64,000 bases of DNA from Acanthaster planci. Its lineage: Eukaryota > Echinodermata > Asteroidea > Valvatida > Acanthasteridae. Below are positions 1 through 12,600 of the stretch, one piece after another. Numbering within the stretch: the first letter of the stretch is position 1; each line of letters opens with the position of its first letter. The notes below the pieces were generated by a model. It was not told where the DNA came from and ran no database searches. It saw only the letters and a program-made list of their open reading frames with translations. The translations under genes and the position numbers were made by a program. The stretch spans positions 1,008,189 through 1,072,188 of the forward strand of contig NW_019091357.1 of NCBI RefSeq assembly GCF_001949145.1, in the 5' to 3' direction.

Positions 1-3000
1 GTTCAGCAAAAACACTTGAAGACAACACGATTTTGAAATTGATATGTAATTTTTTGACGCACGGGTAGCGATTAAAATGCGCTCCAGTTTCTTCAAGTAA
101 TATGCTTTGCTGTTTGCATAACTATAAAATTGTACCACTTTCGTTTTTGTGGCTGCTTCGAAGCGTATGTTGAAAGTGCTAATTATTATAATATTTTAAA
201 AATTCAATTTTTTTTTCATTTGTTTTCTGCCATCTTAGTTTTCGTTCATGTTGTTGCAGTTGTGGATGTTATAACTTCGTAGCTGTGCTATCTGATATTA
301 CTGACATTGCTGGAGATGTATTTACCATTGTCGCAATCACACTGCCACAGATTTTGTGTCTTCTTCATGCTTGGTGGCGGGTGCTTGTTATTTTGGACGA
401 GCTTAGAATGCAGTTGTTCGCTCCCTGCGCCGCCCGCGATTGAATTGATAACCCAGAACATGCGTGCGGTACGTCAACCGTGATCCAGTCAACGCTTGCG
501 TCAAACTGTTCAACGCTTAATTGACTTGTTCACGCCGAATGGGGAAACTGTTGCCACGTGTTAATAAGCGTGCGAGGGGTGCCATCCAATCATGTACGAT
601 TCAGTTCAGCGCGAAGTTACCCATTCTGAGATTTTAAAGGTCAGTAAGGTGAGATTTTATAAAAACAAAACAAAAAACAAAAAATAACTACCTATCAGTC
701 TATCTAGCTGAAATACGGATCACTCCCTGTAGATGGCCTTATTTCTCAGACTGTCCTTGGACATAATTTAACAGACCACTTCAGCTAAGATTTTTATTCC
801 TGAATTCTGCATGGTACTACTATTAAAACAAACTGGTATTTTCCCCTGCTCAGCGTAATTGGTATGTTAAATTCTAGCTTGTATTAGTCATTACTGCCAA
901 ACAATGCAACTACTGGATTTGTAAGGATTTCAGATCCATTACCAAGCCATCTTTTCACCCAATGCCTCTGAATACCATTGAAGCCGCACGCAGACAGACG
1001 TTTTTCTCCTACGGAGTCTTATTTTTCAATATTGGCGACAGTTTATACCACGCTGCTCGCCCACTGCTGGCGGACTCTTCAGGATTCATCTACCGCCTGC
1101 TGAGATAAGAGTTCTCAGTAAAACATCGTGACCTATATCTTTCATTCAAGGAGTTGGGGCTAGAAACGTACAAGGGAGGAATGCGAATCCCATCCAATCA
1201 GAGTCACTTTGAAATTCTCCACTGCGGACCGCACGGGGAGAAGGATGCGTGGAATTTGGAGATGTGGCTCTGTTGAATTTGAGCAATCACCGCTCTTGGT
1301 CGTTAGGATTATTTTTGTGGCTGAGAAAGACAACATGCGTCACTTTTGCAACAAAATGTGACGATTTCCTTTATCAGTTCGTGAATACGGGCTAAGCCCA
1401 AAAGCGTCAGAGCAGATTAGGGTTCGTTTCAGAATTTAAGGCTAACTTTAGAACAAAAAGAGGCTTTTCATGCTGTGAATAGGTCTTGTTTGTGAGTGAC
1501 GAGGGATCTTTAAATCTTAAAGACAAGCCCTTCAGATTCATCAGTTGGAAAAATAGTTTCTTTTGCAGAAAAGTAACCAAAATATCAGGCCCATTTTAAA
1601 TTTCAAATTTCTGTTTAAATTTAGGATTAAAGTTTCTTAGGCTATTCTTAACGGAATCCCCTAAAATAATTTGGTGAAACATCAATAAACAGTAATCTGT
1701 GAATTGAGAATAATCCTCAAATTACAAGAAGGTTAGCCTTAAAGTTGTTTTTGTTACGAGTCATACAGTCGATTTATTTATAACAGTTTATTTAGGCGTA
1801 AACTACTCGCTGAGCCAATAGTTACCTTAACCTACATTGGTATCAAAAGACAACTAATATTAGTAACAAGAATGTTATGCTCATATTTAACACTGTCTTG
1901 TAAAGCGTGGAATGTAGTTCATTATTTATAGATCTTAACTGAGCTCCCATGAAGAAAATATTCCCGAAATGTTGTCATCGAGAGAGTGCCGATCGGCTTT
2001 CATTTCAAGGATACACTTTGCTAGCGAGTATTATTTTATCAGTTGAATTCGTCGAAAAGGATAGCTGGTTCGTTTCGAGTTTGATACCAACCACTACAAC
2101 CAGTCGGATACAGTTACACGTATGAAATTTCGGAAGAGGGTTAATTTATTAATCGATGTAATGTCCATATCGTATTCTTGACTATACGTCTAAACTTGAC
2201 ACCGAGCAACCATTATGTATTTCTGTCGAGTTTGCTGTTTCCGTCTTTGTGAACATCTTTGGAGAATTTGTATTTCAACAAATAAAATGTTTATAATTGG
2301 GCCAGGTTGTGAATCTAAGACTATCGAAATATTGCGAAAATGAAGGGGCTGTAATTATTTGCGCTCTAGGACTTTGTAGCCGCCACCTAGATCCGCGAGG
2401 TCACTCTGTCATGTGTGAAGTTTTGTTAAGATATCAGTTCGATGTCTCGACCACTTTTCTGTGAGTACCTTCATAATAGTAACCCGAAAAGCCAAATGCC
2501 ATGCCTTTCTTTATAATCGGCGGACTTGTTCATGCCATACTCGCCATGCAGCATCATGATGTTTACATCGTTTGCAGTTACAGTAAACCGTACTGATGGG
2601 TCATTATTAAAGTTGGACTGGGTGAGAGATTGCCTTCCAGCATAGACTCACGCCACAGGAGTAAACACAGCCAAGCTTACTAAGGTTTAATTTGAAATAT
2701 TTGTGGCGTTGTGGTTGTCACTCCCTCCAGAGACTTTCAGGAAGTGACATTTATGTTCGGAAAGTCACTGAGATGTGAAAGGCTGGTAACGCTTGGGAGC
2801 TTGACACAGAGGGATGACTTAGAAGAAATCAGTGTCAGAGCCCACAGCGTCCGTTTTTTGTCGCCCAGAGCGAATGATTGCAGCCCATTAGATCGTCTGC
2901 GACAGTTATCTAATAAATTGCACGCAATTATTGCTGAAATTCTTGCATTAAGTGCAACACGAATCGACATTTTAACAATTGGGATGCAAAGAGGGGTGCG

Positions 3001-4543
3001 TCATAGAGTCAACGCATAAAGCGAATTACACGCTTTATGCCCTCACATCAAAATGGATTTATAATTGTTGTCCAAATAACGACGCTACTTCAAGTCTTTT
3101 CAAGCATTTGAAAAACGACCTTGGCTGCGTTTATTTACTATCCCGTAAGAAAAAGCGAGATTTAAAACCACAGCAATGTTTAAACACTGTTACTTTGACT
3201 TTGCCTTATACCTCAACGTCAAATGATAACATTACGTTGAGATATAGATTTAACATTGAAACTGTGTTGAATAACACTGGCACGTTGAAACAAGCGAAGC
3301 ATTTTAAAAGTATGTCTTTGGGCGGTTATCAAATCGACATATGCATTTCGAAGGTTTTTATCACATGTCCCACAGATCTTACCAACTGTTGTGTTACAGA
3401 GCGCAAGACTTGTGCACAACGTACATGCGGAATGTTGTACACGAAAGCCCCCAGTATTTTATGAAATGATAAATTGGAAACTGGGCGTGGAATAAGTGCT
3501 TTTGACGTTTGGAATGTGGCGTTATTAACCCAACCCTTCTTGAGGAGATACTCGAGCAAAATCAATCGCATCACGGCCGTCTTGTGCTTGTGATGAAATT
3601 GTAAGTTCCTTTTGGGAAATGTATTATCTCATGACTGTTTCAAAGTCGTTTTGTGTTTCTATACTGTCACGCATGTGAGCTAGGACTGCGATGGCCTAGG
3701 TGAATAATTGTTGAAACAATATTTCTGGGCAAGTGATTTCTTGCTTGAAAATCTGTGGCAGAATTATTCACAAGATTTAAATTTAGCGCGCGTCCATTGT
3801 TATTAACTTTTCACTACTGTGAAACTGTCGTTGTAATAAGACAAAAGTGATGACTTCAAAGAAAACCATATAGACTTGGAAGTTGGTTCAGAGTATTTTC
3901 GAATGCTACAATTTCAAATCAAAAAATTTAAATTAACTACCCAAGGGAGTATTCTAAGCCGATGTTAGAATAATCTTTGTTATCTTCGCTTAAAGACTTT
4001 CTTATTAATGTGTCAATCGGTGAACCTTACCTGATGCGGCTTGATTTTTGTCCGTCTCGTGTTCTCCACGTTAATGGACTGGTACATTGGTGTCCATAGA
4101 AACATCCATGATTATGAGCACAGCAATCAACTTACAATCAAAGCAAAATCCAAAAACCGTGTCTTATTGAGACATTCTTTCCAGCTGATATCAAAATTTC
4201 AAAATTGGATTCGTTTTCCATGCACGAGTCTCTTTTTATAGGAAAGTGACATATGGGTGTCACCCGTATGTTGTGAATCCCCCCGAGAAGCCTTTTGTCG
4301 TCCAAGAATCATGCAAGTCAGTCGTCATCACCATTTTTCCATTAACGCACCACCACTTATTGTGTTCACGAAACTCTCAATTGGGCCCTGTCGGGAAAGG
4401 CAGCCATGACTAGCATTTCGCATTTACACAACAAACACCGGTTGTCTAGGCTCGTACCCTCAGGACAAAGTATGGCAAAAACCCTCGAAGTATTAAATTC
4501 AGCCATTAGCGACGTCTGGGCATTATAAGTGTCTGACATAAAG

Positions 4544-4550
4544 TATAAAA
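4544..4550 (+). promoter_or_regulatory. Candidate TATA box
   Basis: The string TATAAAAGGG starts here and fits the metazoan TATA consensus. About 580 bp downstream is an ATG-started 77-codon frame whose stop overlaps an AATAAA signal. Such strings occur by chance in AT-rich DNA (others lie near 46690, 57487 and 59919), so this is only a candidate core promoter. Confidence 0.2.
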
Positions 4551-4946
4551 GGGAAAAGCCTTAGCCTTGCGTCTTGAGTATTGCTTTTGTGTCTGCCTGT
4601 ACTGTACGTAAAGTCATCACAGAAAATATAGGTCGAGAAATTCAATAGGGTGCCGCGTTCAAATCCAAGAATCGGGTTAACTCACAATCACTTTATCTCC
4701 CTGCCGACCTCATCCCCCGAAAGAACGAAAGGCCACTTTCCGAAAAGTTTTTCTCAGATAATGCAGGTCAACATGTGAGCTTTTGGCTCCGTGTGGGGCC
4801 GACCAAGGCAGCTGTTCCGAGGGGAACGGAGGCCCTTCCTCACGCAATAAAGTATGTATTTGCCTGCAACTGGGGACCCCCTATTGTTCCTCTTTTGTTT
4901 GTACTTTACTTTTTTACAGGACCACTCATATGTTTTGTACACAGTT

Positions 4947-5012
4947 GTCAATCGGGGACCCTCTGTCAATCGGGGACCTTATTGTCCTCAATTGTTCAAG
5001 GTCCCCAATTGA
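4947..5012. repeat. Short direct and inverted repeat (hairpin)
   Basis: The 14-mer GTCAATCGGGGACC occurs at 4947-4960 and again at 4965-4978. Its inverted partner AAGGTCCCCAATTGA lies at 4998-5012 and pairs with 4966-4980 in a 15-bp stem with one mismatch and a 17-nt loop. Function is unknown. Confidence 0.6.
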
Positions 5013-5129
5013 ATGCAGAAACAAACTCACCCACATTTGAAGCGCTAACTTTGATTCACTCTGGAGAGCCACAGGCGGGCTTGTCTGCAGTACCGACCCA
5101 CATTTTCATAAGCTTCAGCTTTGTTTCAA

Positions 5130-5363
5130 ATGGAAGAATTGAGTAGCATTGAAAGACAGAGGCTGAAACAGCCCGACAGTCGACTGAAGCTAATGTTGAG
5201 TCGATGTTGCACAAAAGCGTCTGTATTGGCTCGGGAAAAACACGCTCTTTATAAAAAAAAATCCGTTCAGTGTTGCTTCAAGACAAATACACGTACTACA
5301 GGTATCATGGACAGGTTCATGTCTATTACAATGAGATGTAGAAAAAGATCAGCTATCAAATAA
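5130..5363 (+). CDS. Very weak candidate small ORF (77 aa)
   Basis: An ATG-started frame of 77 codons (start MEELSSIERQ) with a basic, Lys/Arg-rich composition and six cysteines. Its TAA stop lies inside an AATAAA hexamer at 5359-5364, and a TATA box lies about 580 bp upstream, so promoter, ORF and polyadenylation signal are in a plausible order. No domain, signal peptide or membrane segment is visible and I do not recognise the protein. In AT-rich non-coding DNA a frame of this length is expected by chance, so it is listed only because of the flanking signals. Confidence 0.12.
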   Translation: MEELSSIERQRLKQPDSRLKLMLSRCCTKASVLAREKHALYKKKSVQCCFKTNTRTTGIMDRFMSITMRCRKRSAIK

Positions 5364-8300
5364 AGTCTTCCAAATTAATCTTTTTGCCCGTTTTCCCCTC
5401 AGAGCATAAAAGTTACATCTGTTGTAGCTTTTGACAGCAGGCGCTGTTTGGCGCGGGCCTTATAACACAGATAGTGATAAACCATATTTGTCAACAATTG
5501 ATAACGTTTTCAAACCTCTACGGGGGCAGGCACCTCTTCCGTTCAACGATTTGAACTGTTATTGAAGTATCCATTGGTTAGTCTCTATCGTATAACAGAG
5601 TCCACTCAGTTTGTTGCTTTAAACAATAACCAGGTATCCCTATCCTTGTGTTTAATTCGAATCGTTAGTTATTACATATCCTTGAATATACCTTCAGATT
5701 ATAGATTTAGGCAGAATGATTACAAATTCGAAAATCGTAAAGTGCAAAAAAACCCAGAGCACATAAATGAATTAAATTGCACTTCTTGCATCGTGAAAGC
5801 TCAACTCTTAAAACGTTTTCTTTTCAAATAGAGAATTGCCACCTGCGACACGCCTTGCTTAATGCCACTGCCCAGAATGAATCGAGATTTGACTTCCAAG
5901 ATTCCACACGGCTTGCGAAACAGTCTGAACAGATCTGCTCCTGTGAAAGGTAGGGCGGTGGATGTTCTGACGTTTGTTTTGCAGGGTACAAGATGTCACA
6001 TTGACGAGCCGGAATACGCAAATAAGCCGTCCTGAGGTTCCCCGCGGGCTGGTGACTTAGGGTCACAACACTCCAGTGGAAAGCTCTCTTAAATAGGTCC
6101 GATTGGAGCGGCAGTGATTATTCCGAGTTCCAGGAGCTGATAGACAACCGACTGGATTGTTTTGAGGATGATTCCTAGGGTTATACATACGTTGAATTAA
6201 GGATGTAATTGATGTAACTAGCAACAGTCGATGGGGTAATTGGCTTACAAACTTCAGACGAAGGAAAGAATCAGATCAACTGCTGTTTCAACAAAACTGC
6301 CTTTTCAAAATTTGATTGTAATAAGTGGGTCAAGATAATTGATTAACTAAAGCCATAATTTCTGTAGAAATCCTACTCATGTTTATAATAAGTGCACAAT
6401 CTTGTGGTCTGTACCCATGCCTACATGGGCGCCCACAAACAACGCGTTGGCATACTAGTACCTGACCAAGATACCAAATTAGGTCGAATTGTCTTGATTG
6501 CAGCCGAACTATCCACTTGCAGTTCTCGTGCATTTTCAATGGGGTCGACGCCCAACAAGTGACCCGTGGGAGCTAACAAGAAATCGAGGCGTGCCCGTAG
6601 CACCTTTCAGGCTCTGTCAGAGCATGACTGTGACTGCGTCATCATGCACGTGTAATTCAAGACACGGTTATGAGATTCGGAAATCCATGTTTCAGGAGAC
6701 GGGCTTGATTTGAATACCCTATGAATAATTGACCTAAAAATGCACGAAACGGGGATTTATGGTTTGATAAATATTTAAAGAGGAGTAGCAAACAGCTGCT
6801 TACCGTAAGCATCAAAATGAGCCGTACGATTTGGGCAAATAAGATGCAAATGATTAAATGGAGATATGTCCCAATTTTACTTCCCAAAATGGGGAGGGTG
6901 AGTCGGGTTTAATTACACTTTGAGCAGTAATTTTGTAGCAAATGCAGGTTAAAACTTTTCAGTAATTGAGCAAAAACAATTAAATAAAATTAAATTTCGG
7001 AACTGGTACGAGGCAAGTACAGTGCTCGAAAAAGATTTTCTACACAAATCATGAAAGTGGTCTGATTAGCAGGAATTAAAGAAAATGTACCCACATGTAA
7101 CTGGACACTTTGATCAAACTGACCACGACGGGGACCCCAATGCCGTCAGCAAGACAGACCTCATCATCGTGCCAATGTTATCCTCAAGTGCCCCAGCACA
7201 CACCGCCTAAATACAGCGGACACATGTCTTTGAGGACGAAAGTAGGGCTGCCGTAGGGCTGATGGGACCGCTTTGACCAATGCGGGGGACCCTCAGTGCG
7301 ACACCTAATCCTCACTGACGGAGATTGCTACCTCCCAATGATGGGTCCTTTCAGCTGGTATCAGGATCATTTTTCAGCTTCCCCCTGTATCATTTTGTTG
7401 AAACCTGTTTGTATAGCAGATTATATCTGGGCTAGTTCTTTGTGCGGCGCAGTATGAGTGATGAGGGAAAGGATATTGAATTTAAGGGGAAGGTGTTGTG
7501 GTAATAGTGGTTAAGGATTTTGATTTAGCTCTCATGTTCTATTATTAGTCTAGAAATTAGCTTCACCTTGTGGGCATAATGGCAAGATGCATCTGAGGCA
7601 TCGCTTTAGTATTATCCAGTCAGAGTCGAAGAATTGTCTTGAACTATTTTCTCGTTTTCTGTGAGCTGTTCTTTTAAGAAGATTCTGTCCTCCAGCTGAA
7701 GGTAAACGGATTCTGCAATTCCCATTTCATACTCTGGAGTTCCTTGAACTGTGACACATTTGATCAGACAGTAATGCCCTTTCATTTTTAAATATTAGCT
7801 GACTTCCACAAACTCATTCAAGACATATCTTATCCCGATCTGATAACAAAACAGTAGAAGCCTTCAATGACCTGGCTTTCCGAATGTTTTTGTAGTCAAT
7901 CAGGGATTCAAAGAAAGAAAGAGAGGTCAATACAATGCTCTTAATATCCGGATAACCTTGAGTGATGCATGATTTCATCAGGTTGTTTTTGATACACAAT
8001 TTTAATTTCATGTATATCGTTGAATTGTACCTCAAGGGTAGTCATAGTAACCATTACTTGTTCAGATATTGTGCCATTCGTCCAGGATGCTTGATCAGCT
8101 CAGCTCTATTCATTACTCAGTGCTATGGATTTACCAACTCGTCCCTGTTGAGGCGAGCATTGCGTTACCATAAGCTTCGCCGTCGCCGTGGTATGGGGCT
8201 ATCTGCTTTGACATAAACCTGCTATTAAAGGCGTACGGGTGGTCTGGTGGTCTTACAATACTACCAGTCTCTACTTGTTTCTAGCTATGGTGTAATAGGA

Positions 8301-9415
8301 ACTAGACTACTATTGATGGAGTCCTCTGATTGGAACTTTTTTTGTTGGTGGATTGTCGTGGAACAGTCGCTATATCTCAACTGGGGAGTACGTTCTAGTT
8401 ATTTACCCATTAACCTGATTCGTCAAGGAATAAATTCATTTGAAATAAAGGTAAATGTAACTTACCGCTTCGAAAGCCTTGCGTGAATCTATCCGTCCAA
8501 AGATGAATATGTAAAGCTGTTTTGCAATCAGAACCTGATTTCATAGGTTGTTTTTTAAACAATGCTGGCCCTGCATGGAAAATAGTTTATGTGAAACTGA
8601 TGACAGTCCAACGATATCGCGATAGAAGCCACGCGACAATAGATGCTAAGATATGTAGTGCCCTATTGCTGCATTTAACCACCAGAATAACCTTGTGTTC
8701 ATCAGCAAAGCCATTGGAGCGACGTACAATTTCATCCATAAGATTCTACAGTCAAGGGCAAAGTAGCGATACACCCAAAACCTTGTTGACCAAAGCTTCG
8801 TGTTTTTTCCTCTCTGACGATTGTTTTCCCTGTATGCGCACAAATAAGTCACATCTGACGGAATCTTTGTTTGGACAGCAATTTCATCAAGCATGCAAAG
8901 GCTCTGTCTCTTCAAGTTTTTTTCTGAGCTTTTGTGGCGAAGTAACGAGTCCCTCAAATCTCATATCCGAGGTATTGTGTTTGCATATCACTGGTGTGGT
9001 GACCGGAGACTACGGGCCAACACTTCGAGTGTTTTCCCCGGTCAAACATGATCTACGTGTCCATGCCCACCAGAGGAAATGTTAGTCATCTTCTCCTCAT
9101 TCGAAGAGTTATCTTACCAAATCAGTTAAACGCTCACGTTTGTAACAAATATCAACATGCTCTTCTTGATTCCAGTGCAAACAAACGGGTCATGGTCTGT
9201 CTTGAGACAAAATGCGCAATTGCCAGAGATCAACGTAAGGAATATATTGTTTGTGAACAAAATGTGCGTCATCAATGTAGCACAATAAAATATTTTGATG
9301 TGATGGTCCCCGCCAAAAATACGACGGAATAACTTGGGGAATAGTGCCATCCGTAGTGATCATTTCTGATCTGAAAATGCTTTCCTAATCTTGCAACTGA
9401 ATTCGAGTACCCAAT

Positions 9416-9671
9416 CCAACTGCCCACTGCTACTTAAAAGCAAGGCCTGTGCAGCAAAATAGCCATGCTCTAACTTTAATGCTAATATATTATCGTATGA
9501 TGCAATACAGTAGGCAAACCTATAAGTGAGGCTTGTTCGAGCCTTCTGCGTGCAAACGCTGACTAGCCTCACTACGTTTGAATACTGTATTGCATTATAC
9601 GGAAATATAATAGCATCACAGTTCTTGCAGGCTATTTTGCTGCACAGGCCTCAGTAGCGGTGGTTAGTCGG
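9416..9671. mobile_element. Foldback (MITE-like) element with ~110-bp inverted arms
   Basis: The two halves are imperfect reverse complements. The left arm runs about 9416-9534 and the right arm about 9562-9671, with a loop of about 27 nt. A 22-bp block at 9443-9464 pairs perfectly with 9630-9651, and a 13-bp block at 9500-9512 (ATGCAATACAGTA) pairs with 9583-9595. Weaker pairing continues on both sides, including AGTGAGGCT against AGCCTCACT near the loop. There is no ORF of note. The shape is that of a non-autonomous DNA transposon or foldback element. No clear target-site duplication was found, and the outer ends may reach a few bases further (GTAC near 9407 and 9679). Confidence 0.75.
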
Positions 9672-12600
9672 ATGGGGTGTACCAAGGGTCCATCTTGGGC
9701 TTTTCCTTGTGTTGAAGTATGTTCAAGGTTCACTAAATGCCTTGCACTCAAATCAGTGCTCAGACGTTGCTTAATTCTGTCACAATTTGGAAGTCAGTGA
9801 ATTTGTAGTTTGCGAAACACTCTTGTCATGTTTCATGCATTATAAACCGTGGTACCTGGTATTCAATCCGTGTGTGTAGTATAGGACTATACCTTATGCT
9901 AAATGAAGACTCGTACTGCACCAAAGCTAAAAATGAAATGATTACAATAACTGGTTGGCAAAAATGCGAATAAGCATGAATTCCAAGAAAGAAGAATTAT
10001 TTGGGGTTTCTTTGTAAGGCAGGTTTTTTTTAAGTTACTGATAGTTCTTAACACGTCCCGGCTTAGTAATGTGCAGAAAGCACATCTTTCGCTTACACCT
10101 TCTACCAAGCCCGAGATAAGCAAGGTAGGCCTACAAATAATTTCTAAATCTGAATGTGTCTTTGTGCTCGTGCATGAGCCATCACGTCGAATCAGGCAGT
10201 CTGACTGTAGGGATATGTACTGTGCAGACCTTTTACATGGACTTTAAAAATGTCTCGCTTACTGTTCTGATTACCCTCCCCCCGTCCATTTGGGTGATCA
10301 TTAATTTAGTTTCTTCCGTCCAGACTCTATAGCCCTGTGATATCGGGACTAGACCCCTAACCCTCCAAGGACTCTATACCTGTTCATTTCACGGTCTTGC
10401 ATGGACAGCGATGCTCTTGCCCCGGGGGGACGACGCGCTCATTTTCCGTTGAATTTTGATGGATCTCGTCCCAAGCAGCCCCAGTGAGGTGATAATTTGA
10501 TTACAGTCGGCAAATGAGCAGCATCAGTGTCGGTCAGAATACACGACTTTTTGCCTATACCAAATTGGTAGCATTGCGATCGCCACTCGCAGTGCGTTTG
10601 CACTTTATGAAAGCAACTTGACTAACAGACCTAACCTACCAGGGTGGTAGATTTATACATCTTCAAGCCATAAAATACTTTGACGAAGCAATTAAACACG
10701 CATTGCTCGTCTTGCTCGGGTCAACGGTTTCTGCAATGGTTTCTTCCGCCATATCGAACGTGTCAGTCCCTGCATAACTCAACATGTTGCTTTGCCCCGC
10801 GTTACATCAACCAGCAACGTGTGTCAGAGCGTGTTACCGCTGATGTCCTCGTTCAGGGACGCCTTCAATATTGGCTCGTTGACTGACCCCGCAAAGTGCC
10901 AATTTTCTCGGGTAAGACCGAGCTAGGGAAACGTCCCTTGCTACATTGGCTCGGGACTGCACCGTGACTATCAACACGTCCATCGTTATTGACTTGAAGA
11001 CTTCCCAGACTGTGAACTGTGGAATAGATGGCAAGTCACTTTGCCGCTGCTCCTTCCTTTTTATTACCATAGCTAAATTTTAGAGAAGTGGTACTTTTTG
11101 ATCCTGCCCGAGTATACATGTATATCAAGTGATTCTTTAATTAGGTTATATATCCCAGCCGTTGCTGGTGTAGGACTATCATGTCACTCTTGCGTTTACA
11201 GAGTAGCATATACTTCATGCAGACTTTTTAACACTGAGTAAAAGTCAACAACAATGTTGTGTCACTTGAAATATTTGTTGCTTTTAACGTGTGGGCTTAC
11301 CCTGTGCGATATTAGGAGAGTTTGAGACGCATGTTTGTCTTCATTGTCGGCTACATGTACACATAACGTCACAGGCGACCTGGCCTGTAAACTCTCGTGG
11401 CTTTTACGACAAACGTGATCGATCCGTCGCAATAATTTTAAGGGAAGAGAGATAGAACGACCAATGGGATTCCTACGTTTGATCATGATTAACAGCTTGT
11501 GTTTATAATTATTTTCATCGTTGAGGTGCCACGGAGAGAATCACTTTGGAATTTCCAAACAAATCCGAACATCAAGTCACTTCACCTCTACGCACCTCTT
11601 CACATTCAGGAGTTAATAGGTATTTGCGAGAGCAGACAAGGTTATTTTGGTCAAACACAAGCATTCTAAAATGGGAGCATCAGGTGGTATATACTGCCAG
11701 GGAGGTGAGATAGTCTCAGGAATGTTCAGATGTTGTGAGCCTAGTTTGTAGGAAAAATGATTATATCTGTGCCTTTTAAATGATAAGAGTCTGCTAGACA
11801 GTGAGCACCTTAGAAAAACGTTATTATTACTGTTATTATCAAACCAAACCACGTCTGTTTTAGATCACTCTGTCTTCCTCACTCCTGTAATGTCTGATTC
11901 CATAAATGATCCATAATTAATAGGAGACCACGAGATGAAGGTAATTTTTTTCTTCTCCACAGAAAGTCAAGATTTACAGCTTTAACGAATACGCTGCCTG
12001 TGTCGAAGGACTGTGTTAATTCACATTTGTGAAAGTGCCCGTTTCAAACACACTAACATGATGTACAACGTCCATTACCAGGCCAGCTGCTCACCAAAAA
12101 AAATGACTCAATGTAAAAACACTTTAGATATGTATATGAAGTGGCTTACATGGATCGTGGTCGGATGTTTCGTCATTATGTTGTCTGGGTCCATCGAGCA
12201 GTCGAGCACCCACACGCTTTTGTTTGTGTCAACTGTGCACATAACTTCCACGTCATACGATCAATGATTGTGTACGAATGATTTAGAGTCAGTAGGTCTA
12301 TCAACGTAGGCCTAATACTTGTGCACCAGGCTTTTTATGACCTTCTGAAATGTCCATCCGTCAAGGTTTAAATGTCATCGTAAAGTGCGGCACCTTTTCC
12401 ACTTTCACACTTGCATTTTGAGGCAGTAGTTATCCCTTCCTCTCTGTTAATACTTACTTTCAACCACAAGACTAATCAAAAGACACGTCGTATAGATGAG
12501 GCTGTGATGTCCTAATCAATGGCTACGGCTTAGTAATACTCATGTCTGTGGGAAGTGCAGCCGTTAACCAGCGGCCACTGTGCGCGCGTGCGTACTAGTC

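Larger units (their letters stand above)
1..9415. other. Non-coding stretch, no convincing gene
   Basis: AT-rich DNA in which open frames are short, mostly lack an ATG and show no recognisable domain or paired splice sites. The longest frames (near 2979-3464 and 8522-9085) begin at non-ATG codons and look like chance. The only items worth marking are a TATA box with a small downstream frame (4544-5363), a short hairpin (4947-5012), and a minus-strand frame with zinc-knuckle spacing (9177-9218). Confidence 0.6.

Noticed and set aside
2979-3464. 161-codon plus-strand frame
   Set aside because: Begins at a TTG, lies in AT-rich DNA, and shows no domain, signal peptide or splice context; chance length.
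8522-9085. 187-codon plus-strand frame
   Set aside because: No ATG at its start, no recognisable family, and the opposite strand is equally open; not convincing as a gene.
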